DNA of 8,293 bases from Verrucomicrobiota bacterium (GCA_027297085.1 JAPUIL010000134.1:1-8293); one strand, 5' to 3'. Positions 1 through 7,938 are shown, counted from the first letter of the stretch. Notes: generated from the sequence alone by a model not told the origin. Made by a program: numbers and translations.

Positions 1-1
1 C

Positions 2-3000
2 ATGCCGCTTGAAGGTGTGACCATCAAACTCGATGGCAAAGAAGACACGATTTTTGCAGTTACTGACTCAGAAGGTAATTTCAAACTCGAGCCTGTTCCG
101 GGCGGTGAATTCTTCGTTCACATCGATGGTCGAACCGCTACAACAAGCACCTATCCAGATGGTGCCTACTACCCATTTGTTGGAAAATCGTGGATTTCAA
201 TCCCCGGTCGGGTTGATACACTAGCAGGAGGAACAGGTGTGATCCATTTGCCTCTTATTCAGGCGGATAGTTTACAGGCAGTTTCCAGTACTAAGGATAC
301 AGAAGTAACTTTTACGGATGAGATTCTGCAGGAATTTCCGGAATTGAATGGGGTGACTATTACGGTCCCTGCAAATTCACTTTTCAGTGATGACGGTTCC
401 CGAGGAGGTAGTGTAGGTATTGCACCCGTTCCCCCGGATCGACTTCCAGGACAGCTCCCGGAAATGTTGCAATTTCCCATTGTCTTTACCGTGCAAACGG
501 ACGGGGCTTCCAACTTTGATACTCCAGCCCCCGTTAAATTTCCAAACCTGCCGGATCCGGTTACCGGAAAAGTCCTTCCACCCGGTGCCAAGACCGCCCT
601 ATGGAGTTTCAATCACGATAGTGGGCGCTGGGAGATTCAAGGATCGATGACCATTAGTGAAGACGGTTTATTTGCGGTGTCCGATCCCGGGGTGGGCATT
701 CGCGCCCCAGGCTGGCATGGAATAAATCCCGGCTCCGGAGGTGTCGGTCCAAAACGTCCTAAACGTCCTAAACGTCCGGAAGATCCGGAAGATCCGGATC
801 GTCCAGATCGTACGGACGACGACGACTGTACCATGGAAGTCATATGCACGCAGGTGGTTAGCGAACCCATTTTCGCTCTATGCTTATTAAAATGCATGGG
901 CAACATGTACGACCGGATTTTTGGAGACGAAGAGGATAAAACCCCAAGGTCTCCTCTTGAGCTGGGACTCTGCGCAGGGAACGCCCTAGATTGCAGCCAA
1001 AGTAACACCATGGATGACGTCCTTAACAGTGATAAATATGACGACTCACTCTCTTCCAAACAAACCGGTTGTATGGACGAATGTTTGACACCGAACACAG
1101 CAACGTTTCCTGCCATTGTTCCCTGTGAAGGTTTTGTGGATCCATGTCCGGAAAACCTGTTCTCACCTGAAGAGATTTCCTTTCTTAAAGAAAACCAGGT
1201 ATTCTACGAAATCTTTGCCCTTGAGGATGAAATCCAATCCGATTGGCTCGCTGAACAAAAAGCACTTTGGGCAGCCGAGGCTGATTACTTTTCCTTAATT
1301 TTGGGAACAGATAAGATTGCCCAAACTGATCCCCTTGAGCTAGTTATCTTGCGCGCGTTTTTTAACGCCTTTCGCGATCGCACTGAAGAAGGATCCGAAG
1401 ACGGGCTCGCTCTCAGCCCAACTGAAAGAACGGATCTACTTTCTTTGCCACGCCCATCTCAATTCCTGGAAGCCGAGTGGACTGCGCTTATCGACCGGAT
1501 GGAATTGATGAGAAGCAATTCGCTGCCCGCAGAACAATGGGATGGAGCCGCAATCCAAGTTGCAGCCCAACACGTTCTTGATGTAACACAACTGCTTTTA
1601 GACAGAGGATGGCGACGCCATGGTGATGGTATGATTTATGGGATGGAGAGGCTTTCTATACATCTCGCACCCGAGGTTGGCAGTGAACAGTTTCCAGCAC
1701 GTGATCATTTCTACCTGATCCACAGTTTCAATTCCGGCTTCGACTTACGAGGACGTCTCAGCGTCAACGGAACATTGGATGGGGTGATCTTTGCACCAGA
1801 CGAATACTACATGATTGCCTATTTGGATCCAGTAACATTAAACATGGGTGCGGCCACTTTCTTCTCCTCATCTGCTGGTATAATTACAAGCGTTCCCTCT
1901 GCACCGCTTGCACCTGAAACGGCGGATGGGGACTCAGACAACGATGGCCTCTCCAATGTAGTCGAGAAGATAGTAGGAACTGATGCCAGCAATTCCGACA
2001 CGGACGCTGACGGTGTTTCTGATGGAGCTGAACTGCAAAATGGATCCAATCCTTTGGACGGAATACCTGTTGCAGCTGGGGTCGTCGCGGCTGTCGAAAC
2101 GACAGCGGGAGCAAGCGATATTGCGGTGACTGGAGATATCGCAGCCTTGGCGATTGCCGATGAAGGTGTCGCTCTGGTCGATGTTTCTAATCCCTTATCT
2201 CCTATTCTATTATCTGAATTCGATTTTTTTGGCTTATCGGTAGAACTGTTAGCAGCCGGAGGGAATAATTTGTTAGTCAGTTTGAATTTGGGAGATATCG
2301 CGATTATAGACATATCAGACCCTACGAATCCTGCGCTGAAATTCCCTAAGCTGGCTACCTCATTTCGGGCGAGCACAGTAGCCGTTTATGGCGGATATGG
2401 GTATGCTGGTTATGCTGACAGCCGTTTGCAGAAAATCGATCTTCGTTCGGGTGAAATCATTTGGGAATTGCCGGTAGACGGGTTTGTTCAGGATGTGGAG
2501 CTGAGTCGCGGAAACATCTTCGTACTCACCTCGGAGGGTCTGAAAATCTTTGAAGATACTCTTGTCTCACCTGTTTTGCTTGGTTCGGTGCCAATCAACA
2601 AAACAGGGTCTCCTTTTGAAACAGGCCCAAAGCTGTTTATTGATAAGGACTACGTGTACGTTGGGCATTTTTTCGGCTACTCGGTTATTGATATTAAAGA
2701 CCCAGCACAACCGGTAATAGTGGGAGAGCCTCCTCAGACTCAGTTGGCTGTCCACAATATAGTGACAAACGGATCAGGATTGGTACTGGCGACAACCAGT
2801 TTTTCAGGAGAAGACACTCTGAAACTGACCGTCTACGATGGAAGCGATCCAACGGTGGTGGACCAAACTGTCGCGGATTTTGATATAACTGGCCAACCAC
2901 AAGGCGTTGCCATGCACAAAGGATTTGCTCTCCTGGCTGATAGGCTGGTGGGTATGCAGGTAGTAAACTTCCAAGGAGCAGACTTTGGTAACACGCCTCC

Positions 3001-5290
3001 TGAAATTACCTTGGAAGCCGGTTTCGACCTGGAAACGGGAGAGGTCGAAAATGGCGTCTTTACTTGGTTGTACATAAATGCCACCGACGATCACCAAGTC
3101 AGGAATGTGGAATTGTATATTGACGGTGAATTGGTTGCGGTGGAAGGCGCCCATCCATTCGAATTTAGCTTCATACCCCCTTTGATTACCGAATCTAAAA
3201 GCAGTTTCACCGTTCAAGCCAGAGCAAGTGACATGAGCGGCCTGCTTGTATTCAGTGATATCTTGAATATCAATATTGTGGATACAACCCCACCCACCTT
3301 GATCAACCGCACACCCAGGGACGGATCATTCCAGGGAGCGGACACCGTTTTCAAGGTATCGGCCTTTGCAGACGAGATCCTTGATGCTGCGCTTCTGAGC
3401 CAAAACAACTTTCAATTACTCGAAGCCGGCCCAGATAAATTATTCGATACCGCCGACGATATAGAGATTTCCGGAACCGTTGGATTTAATGAAATCACCA
3501 TGGAACTATCCCACACTCCACCAGCGGCCTTGGACAAAGGAATTTACAGGGCAACGGTAGCAGGAGTGGTCGACTTGAGTGGCAACATTCTAGCAGAAGC
3601 ACTAACCTGGATGTTTGAAGTTCTCACTCCCAACCAATGGATAGCAGAAATTGGAGGCTCGTGGGGGGTCCCGGAAAACTGGTCAGAGGGGGCTGTGCGG
3701 CAAAGCGATATTCTGGTTATAGATGTACCGGGAGATCTAGTAACTACCTCCATCACAACAGGCACCTTCCAGATAGAGTCGATTTCTTCCGAGGAAAACT
3801 TCACGCTTTCAGGTGGCACACTGAATTTGAATGGTGAGGGCGTTATCAATGGTTTGTTCACCTGGACAGGTCTGTCCACTATCGACGGGGGAGGTACTCT
3901 ATGGGCAAACGGCGGCATATCCATTTCGGGTACCAGCAATAAATTCCTCAACAACCTGACCCTTGTAAACGGTGACTTAGGTACCTGGAACGAGGGCAGT
4001 ATCATCTTCCAGCATGAATTCTCGCAATTGTACAACGCTTTAGGGGCCACCCTTGAAATAACAAATGAATCTTTCCAGACCATTTTTGGAAATGATTTTC
4101 TTGATGAAGACTCTGGATTAATCAACGACGGGGCAATCATCAAGAAAGGACCTGCAGAAGTAAGTTTCTCCGGCCTGCCATTCCAAAATAACGGCTCATT
4201 GGATATACAGGAAGGAGAGTTCACCATAAACAACACGAAATTCCATGGCAAAGGTTCAACAACCGTTCGTTCGGATGCACGTTTCACTTTTGAAGCGTCT
4301 TCTACGAATCTTCCATCATCTCCCTTTTTGGAGGGCCCTATTCACCTTGAAGAAAATGCAACCCTGGCCCTTGAGGCGGCAGGACTAATAGGCGACGAAG
4401 GTGTAGGTATCACTGGAAATGGCAACATAGAGGTACTAGGAGGCGGTCAGTTTAACTTCGGATCCACCTTGGAGATTCAAGGGGATATAAGTGCTAAGAA
4501 CTTTACTATAAGAGCAGGTTCGATTACCGTATTACACGGCACTACCAATGTTCAAACAGCTATTTTGGATGGTGATGGTTCAGAACTCGGCGGTCCAGGT
4601 CTTTTCGAAATTGCGGGAGATTTACAATGGACCAGAGGAATCATGTCTGGTGGCGGAATCACCCGATTAAGGGGATCCGTGACCATGAACCAACCATTGA
4701 ATCAGAAGATTGGAGATCGAACCTTCGAGGTTTACGGTGACGTTGTTGCTGAAGATGGGTTTTTAACTTTTCAGCGCATTATGAACGGCGTCATCCATAT
4801 CATGCCGGGAGGCTCATGGACCCAGCAAAATGACTTTCAATTCAACGGATCTAGCATTGGATTGGATTACTGGTTCTTTATCAATGAAGGTACTTTTAAT
4901 AAAGAGGGAGACATCGGAATCACCGTGAACCGAGTCAATTTCGAGAATCGAGGTATCATGAATTTGGACTTCTCAGCCTATAGAGCAGACTACAGATTTA
5001 CGCAGACAGCGGAGGGTAGTTTCAATGTGAAGATAAGAGACGATCCGACTGTAGATAAATCCTTTAGCAGTATGGCTGTTGGCAGTACTATCGAACTGGA
5101 TGGGACCTTGAACATACAGCTCGCCGAAAACTTTGTTCCTGATATCGGAGCCAGCTACCGCATCCTCATGGGCCAAACACTGAATGGAACATTCGCCACA
5201 ATCACCGGCCTCGAAATTGCCCCAGACCGAAAGTTCGAGATCGTCTACAATAACAAGGAAGCTTTCTTGAACGTGGTGGCTTTGCCTTAG
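2..5290 (+). CDS. Giant multidomain secreted surface protein, 5'-partial
   Basis: Frame is open to the left edge, so the Met at base 2 is probably internal and the signal peptide lies upstream; 1762 residues are visible. Modules by window residue: 1-60 carboxypeptidase-regulatory-like beta fold (LEGVTIKLDG, TDSEGNFKLEPVPGG); 60-240 beta-rich, ending PGWHG; 251-275 charged/Pro linker and Asp4; 276-382 ten-cysteine module; 388-565 mostly helical, unrecognised; 568-640 beta module with GFDLRG; 644-677 two thrombospondin-type-3/EF-like calcium motifs (DSDNDGLSNVVE, DTDADGVSDGAE); 692-996 LVIVD-type propeller (VDVSNP, IDISDP, IDIKDP); 997-1093 Ig-like (NTPPEITLEAG); 1094-1207 Big_5-like Ig (TTPPTLINRTP, DTADDIEI); 1211-1660 beta-helix-like repeats opening with W1221..P1224.NW1227; 1662-1762 terminal beta module. 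No enzyme active site, membrane helix, PEP-CTERM, LPXTG or autotransporter barrel is visible. An extracellular adhesion or matrix role is inferred from architecture only. Being secreted and calcium-binding is likely; the specific function is unknown. Confidence 0.85.
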   Translation: MPLEGVTIKLDGKEDTIFAVTDSEGNFKLEPVPGGEFFVHIDGRTATTSTYPDGAYYPFVGKSWISIPGRVDTLAGGTGVIHLPLIQADSLQAVSSTKDTEVTFTDEILQEFPELNGVTITVPANSLFSDDGSRGGSVGIAPVPPDRLPGQLPEMLQFPIVFTVQTDGASNFDTPAPVKFPNLPDPVTGKVLPPGAKTALWSFNHDSGRWEIQGSMTISEDGLFAVSDPGVGIRAPGWHGINPGSGGVGPKRPKRPKRPEDPEDPDRPDRTDDDDCTMEVICTQVVSEPIFALCLLKCMGNMYDRIFGDEEDKTPRSPLELGLCAGNALDCSQSNTMDDVLNSDKYDDSLSSKQTGCMDECLTPNTATFPAIVPCEGFVDPCPENLFSPEEISFLKENQVFYEIFALEDEIQSDWLAEQKALWAAEADYFSLILGTDKIAQTDPLELVILRAFFNAFRDRTEEGSEDGLALSPTERTDLLSLPRPSQFLEAEWTALIDRMELMRSNSLPAEQWDGAAIQVAAQHVLDVTQLLLDRGWRRHGDGMIYGMERLSIHLAPEVGSEQFPARDHFYLIHSFNSGFDLRGRLSVNGTLDGVIFAPDEYYMIAYLDPVTLNMGAATFFSSSAGIITSVPSAPLAPETADGDSDNDGLSNVVEKIVGTDASNSDTDADGVSDGAELQNGSNPLDGIPVAAGVVAAVETTAGASDIAVTGDIAALAIADEGVALVDVSNPLSPILLSEFDFFGLSVELLAAGGNNLLVSLNLGDIAIIDISDPTNPALKFPKLATSFRASTVAVYGGYGYAGYADSRLQKIDLRSGEIIWELPVDGFVQDVELSRGNIFVLTSEGLKIFEDTLVSPVLLGSVPINKTGSPFETGPKLFIDKDYVYVGHFFGYSVIDIKDPAQPVIVGEPPQTQLAVHNIVTNGSGLVLATTSFSGEDTLKLTVYDGSDPTVVDQTVADFDITGQPQGVAMHKGFALLADRLVGMQVVNFQGADFGNTPPEITLEAGFDLETGEVENGVFTWLYINATDDHQVRNVELYIDGELVAVEGAHPFEFSFIPPLITESKSSFTVQARASDMSGLLVFSDILNINIVDTTPPTLINRTPRDGSFQGADTVFKVSAFADEILDAALLSQNNFQLLEAGPDKLFDTADDIEISGTVGFNEITMELSHTPPAALDKGIYRATVAGVVDLSGNILAEALTWMFEVLTPNQWIAEIGGSWGVPENWSEGAVRQSDILVIDVPGDLVTTSITTGTFQIESISSEENFTLSGGTLNLNGEGVINGLFTWTGLSTIDGGGTLWANGGISISGTSNKFLNNLTLVNGDLGTWNEGSIIFQHEFSQLYNALGATLEITNESFQTIFGNDFLDEDSGLINDGAIIKKGPAEVSFSGLPFQNNGSLDIQEGEFTINNTKFHGKGSTTVRSDARFTFEASSTNLPSSPFLEGPIHLEENATLALEAAGLIGDEGVGITGNGNIEVLGGGQFNFGSTLEIQGDISAKNFTIRAGSITVLHGTTNVQTAILDGDGSELGGPGLFEIAGDLQWTRGIMSGGGITRLRGSVTMNQPLNQKIGDRTFEVYGDVVAEDGFLTFQRIMNGVIHIMPGGSWTQQNDFQFNGSSIGLDYWFFINEGTFNKEGDIGITVNRVNFENRGIMNLDFSAYRADYRFTQTAEGSFNVKIRDDPTVDKSFSSMAVGSTIELDGTLNIQLAENFVPDIGASYRILMGQTLNGTFATITGLEIAPDRKFEIVYNNKEAFLNVVALP
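752..814 (+). repeat. Seven 9-bp tandem units encoding charged-charged-Pro
   Basis: Within the giant gene, seven consecutive 9-base units run in frame. Three are AAACGTCCN (Lys-Arg-Pro), two are GAAGATCCG (Glu-Asp-Pro), and two are GATCGTNCN (Asp-Arg-Pro and a degenerate Asp-Arg-Thr). Four GAC codons (Asp4) follow at 815-826, and then the first cysteine. The period is a multiple of three, so unit gain or loss keeps the reading frame. The product should be an extended proline-rich spacer that moves from strongly basic to strongly acidic. A hinge between the beta-rich N-terminal part and the cysteine module is the natural reading. Confidence 0.85.
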
Positions 5291-5316
5291 GCGAATATTA
5301 CGAGACTTTTGTTCCG

Positions 5317-5360
5317 ATCGGTCACGGTTCACCGATAGAGCTGGACCTTAGCTAGTCCGG
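5317..5360 (+). other. Two tandem small stem-loops after the giant gene
   Basis: ATCGGT (5317-5322) pairs perfectly with ACCGAT (5331-5336) across an 8-base loop. Immediately after it, CTGGAC (5341-5346) pairs with GTCCGG (5355-5360), with one G-U pair, again across an 8-base loop. No run of T follows, so this is not a classical intrinsic terminator. The hairpins could act as a weak or Rho-assisted stop, protect the 3' end of the long transcript, or be chance. The rest of the 121-base gap to the amidohydrolase (5291-5411) shows no gene and no promoter I would call. Confidence 0.3.
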
Positions 5361-5411
5361 AAAACATAATCCACTTTCTTAAAAGGATGAGTTAAATTCA
5401 ATTCAGTGATC

Positions 5412-6476
5412 ATGAAAACTTCTCGCCGAAAATTTATTACCACAGCTCCTCTGTTGGCTGCGGTGCCCTTGTCCACCGTCGAATCAAAAGCGGCTGACCG
5501 TCCAGCTCCATCCGGATTGATCGATTGCCAAAGTCATTTGTTTCTCAAGCCAGTCGTGGACATGATGCGCAAACGCACAGATTACCCGCGCGTTTACGAT
5601 GAAGGTGGCACTACTTATTTAAAAATGGGGTCCTGGCTGAGAAAGATACCGCCTCACTATTTGAGTGTGAAAACAAAATTGGCCGCCATGGATGAGGCAG
5701 GTATTGAAATAACAATGCTCAGCACGAATGATCCCGGACCTGAGTGGTTTGGTACGAACGGGCCATCCGTGTCTCGCTTGATTCACGATTCCCTAGCTGA
5801 CATAGTAAGGCGACATCCCACCCGTTTCCGGGCACTATGCGTTTTGCCCATGCAAAACGAACGCGCCGCAACAGAAGAATTGGACCGCTGCATCAAACTG
5901 GGATTTAAAGGCATATTGCTCTACGCAAACCTGGCCGGCGCCTGGTGCGATGAGCCACAATTTCGCTGGCTATTCGCACGCGCTGAAGAACTTGGCTTCC
6001 CCATTCTTTTGCACCCTGCCAAACCAATGACAACCGAGCAGGTTAAAGGGTACGAACTCACCAGCACTATGGGCAACATGTTTGATAATACCATCGCGAT
6101 GGCTCGCATAATTGCATCAGGACTGCTGGACAAACATCCAAAGTTAAAACTGGTATGCCCACACCTCGGTGGCACTCTGCCCTATATCAGCGGCCGGATG
6201 GATCACCAGATAGCGGTACTCAAACGCAGCAATCAAAAACTCGAGCGCAAACCCAGCGAATACCTGCGAAGTATCTATATGGACATCGTTTCTCCCCTGG
6301 CCGAGGCCATGCAATTCGCCGTGGAATTCAGTGGGCCCGAAAAACTACTATTTTCCAGCGACCATCCCTGGGTGCTACCAAAATACATCATAGAGCCCTT
6401 GCGCAGCCTCAACCTTCCCGAAGCGGACGAACAGAAGATTTTCCACGGCAATGCAAGGAAGCTGTTTCAATTATAA
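5412..6476 (+). CDS. Tat-exported amidohydrolase_2 (ACMSD-like, COG2159)
   Basis: Predicted TIM-barrel metal-dependent hydrolase or decarboxylase of 354 residues, a normal length for the family plus signal. The ATG at 5412 is preferred over an in-frame GTG at 5406 because it gives a clean Tat leader: SRRKFI at residues 4-9, a hydrophobic stretch to about 23, and a likely signal-peptidase site near SKA-AD (25-29). Neither start has a well-placed Shine-Dalgarno; AAAAGGA at 5381-5387 is too distant. Metal-site landmarks are DCQSH (38-42), H201 in LLHPA, H251 in CPHLGG and D317 in SSDHPW. The 201-251-317 spacing closely follows His177-His228-Asp294 of bacterial ACMSD. The usual first ligand is Gln40 here. 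Family members decarboxylate or hydrolyse small aromatic or cyclic acids; the substrate cannot be read from sequence. Twin-arginine export implies folding with metal in the cytoplasm and action in the periplasm. It may be transcribed with, or independently of, the upstream giant gene. Confidence 0.88.
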   Translation: MKTSRRKFITTAPLLAAVPLSTVESKAADRPAPSGLIDCQSHLFLKPVVDMMRKRTDYPRVYDEGGTTYLKMGSWLRKIPPHYLSVKTKLAAMDEAGIEITMLSTNDPGPEWFGTNGPSVSRLIHDSLADIVRRHPTRFRALCVLPMQNERAATEELDRCIKLGFKGILLYANLAGAWCDEPQFRWLFARAEELGFPILLHPAKPMTTEQVKGYELTSTMGNMFDNTIAMARIIASGLLDKHPKLKLVCPHLGGTLPYISGRMDHQIAVLKRSNQKLERKPSEYLRSIYMDIVSPLAEAMQFAVEFSGPEKLLFSSDHPWVLPKYIIEPLRSLNLPEADEQKIFHGNARKLFQL

Positions 6477-6514
6477 TGAATCAAGACCCTGCGGCAGAGA
6501 CCACGGGGAATAAC

Positions 6515-6530
6515 AAGTTCAAAGGAACTT
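6515..6530 (+). terminator. Candidate stem-loop after the amidohydrolase
   Basis: AAGTTC, loop AAAG, GAACTT: a perfect 6-bp stem starting 38 bases after the amidohydrolase stop. No T-run follows on the plus strand, so intrinsic termination is doubtful. The half-site GAACT can alternatively pair with AGTTC at 6539-6543. It is placed as expected for a 3'-end structure of the plus-strand transcript. Confidence 0.3.
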
Positions 6531-6555
6531 AGGGCGGCAGTTCGCTAAATCTTTG

Positions 6556-6602
6556 AGAGGTTAATTTTCTTACCTCTGCTACGCCTTCACACAAGTTTTG
6601 TG
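6556..6602. other. Inverted repeats in the convergent gene junction
   Basis: AGAGGT (6556-6561) pairs with ACCTCT (6572-6577) across a 10-base T-rich loop, and CACAA (6590-6594) pairs with TTGTG (6598-6602) across 3 bases. They lie between the ends of the amidohydrolase and histidine-kinase genes, where transcripts from both strands must stop. Neither has a flanking T-run on either strand, so terminator function is only a guess from position. The rest of 6477-6637 shows no gene. Confidence 0.2.
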
Positions 6603-6637
6603 CATCGCTGGAAAATGCTAAAGACGAATGGAGGATC

Positions 6638-7918
6638 CTAATAGTCTGTAGTCTTGGCCAAAGGCAGCTCAACCGTCACAGTTGTTCCTTCCCCCACGAT
6701 GCTGTCTACTTTTAAACGGCCATTATATATATCAATGATCCTGGCGACTATGGCCATTCCCAATCCAGTACCCTGTTGTTCATTAAGGGATCGGTCGAAC
6801 TGAGTAAAGGCCTCGATGTTTTTGATTTGTTCAGGGCTCATTCCCCTTCCCTCATCCATAAAGGACAGGAAGTAGGAGCCCATCTGAATTTTGGCGGTGA
6901 CATTAATAGGCGTACCCGGATCTGAATACTTAACACAGTTATCAAACAATTCCTGAACAATTTTTTTGAAATATAAATCTGCCACCGCCACCGGTGCATC
7001 TGTCAGCTCTAAGATAATATCCTCCGCCCTTTCTGTTACTAAAAACTCGGAGTTTATGAGATTTTCTAAAAATGGTGCGGTGGAGTGAACCACATCCTTC
7101 TTCAACTTTTGAAGTTCTTCGATATTGGAGGCCACCATATTCAGTTTATTATAGAATATGTAGTTTTCGAACAAATGGCTTAGGCGGTTTGCAGCATTGA
7201 AAATATAATCGAATATTTCCTGATTCTCCTCTGATTTTATATCTCCGGTAGCATCCTTGAGATACTCAGAAAAACCCAGGATTTGATTCAAGGGCGTCCT
7301 TACTTCATGAGGCATTGATATACTAATACTGGAACGGAAGCTTTCAAACTTTTCAAACAGATTTTGTTTACTTTCCGTAAGTTTGATGGTCCTCGAAACT
7401 ACCTTCTGATCTTGAATTTCCAATGACTTCTTCAGCTTGTTGTTGAGCCTTTTATTGATAACTATATTTGCAAAGCTGGACGAGATGATACTAATTACGC
7501 CCAGGAGTTCCTCATCGTACACATGGCCGTCTCCTTTTACCGAAAGGACAATCAAACCGACCGCGCCAGTTGAGCTAATTAGAGGAATTGCGATACTTAC
7601 TGCCCGGTCGCCGGTTTCGTTCTCAAACGTTTGAATGGTCCCATAAGATAGAGTTTTTCCAACAACATCCTTTTCAAATAAACTATCGAATAAATTTACC
7701 GATGCGTTGACTTTAACTGCTGGGGATGTGATTTCGTGTTCAAGCTCGAAGGTCCCCTCATTGAGCAAGTATAAAGAGACGAATTCTGCTTCGGGGAGCG
7801 ATTTATAAAGTTCCAAGCCTCTTTTAAGTAATAGGGAAGATTTTGTATTGGTTCTTGACAGTTTATCGAATTCAAAAAACGACTCAAGCAATCCACTGAT
7901 GTTGTATTTTTCAGACAT
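6638..7918 (-). CDS. Soluble GAF-domain sensor histidine kinase
   Basis: 426 residues. A GAF-like sensor fold spans about 25-158, with strands such as FVSLYLLN and AVSIAIPLIS. A charged helical, probably coiled-coil signalling linker covers about 160-195. The dimerisation/phosphoacceptor (HisKA) segment has H204 in SMPHEVRTPLN. The ATP-binding domain shows an N-box with N327 in FDNCVKYS, a G1 box with D355 in DEGRGM, and a G2 box at 383-387 (GTGLG). All catalytic boxes look intact, so active autophosphorylation is expected. There is no signal peptide or transmembrane segment, so it should be cytoplasmic. The only cysteine is in the N-box, so a cysteine-linked bilin in the GAF domain is unlikely. 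There is no receiver domain. The start ATG ends at 7918, with no clear Shine-Dalgarno in the 20-base gap after the HDOD gene stop, which suggests co-transcription or coupling. The signal sensed and the partner regulator are unknown. Confidence 0.92.
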   Translation of the reverse strand: MSEKYNISGLLESFFEFDKLSRTNTKSSLLLKRGLELYKSLPEAEFVSLYLLNEGTFELEHEITSPAVKVNASVNLFDSLFEKDVVGKTLSYGTIQTFENETGDRAVSIAIPLISSTGAVGLIVLSVKGDGHVYDEELLGVISIISSSFANIVINKRLNNKLKKSLEIQDQKVVSRTIKLTESKQNLFEKFESFRSSISISMPHEVRTPLNQILGFSEYLKDATGDIKSEENQEIFDYIFNAANRLSHLFENYIFYNKLNMVASNIEELQKLKKDVVHSTAPFLENLINSEFLVTERAEDIILELTDAPVAVADLYFKKIVQELFDNCVKYSDPGTPINVTAKIQMGSYFLSFMDEGRGMSPEQIKNIEAFTQFDRSLNEQQGTGLGMAIVARIIDIYNGRLKVDSIVGEGTTVTVELPLAKTTDY

Positions 7919-7938
7919 GTACGAAAAGAAATTCTATT

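Noticed and set aside
752..814. Possible CRISPR-like or regulatory direct repeat
   Set aside because: Units are 9 bases with no spacers and are perfectly in frame with the giant gene, so it is a coding tandem repeat.
1819..2376. A 185-codon antisense open frame rich in Ser, Ala, Thr and Pro
   Set aside because: Its composition is explained as the reverse image of the Asp/Gly-rich calcium motifs and propeller; no start signal or homology clue supports it.
3544..4287. A 247-codon open frame antisense to the beta-helix region
   Set aside because: It lies entirely within a well-supported gene, its translation shows no domain or signal, and such frames are common opposite repetitive beta-rich coding sequence.
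5387..5395. A two-codon ORF (ATG AGT TAA) just upstream of the amidohydrolase, possible leader peptide
   Set aside because: Two codons without a properly spaced ribosome site or attenuator structure are expected by chance.
6155..6532. A 125-codon plus-strand frame overlapping the end of the amidohydrolase
   Set aside because: It is out of frame with the conserved CPHLGG and SSDHPW motifs, and its low-complexity Arg/Gln/Pro-rich translation looks like a frame shadow. No evidence of a frameshift in the enzyme.
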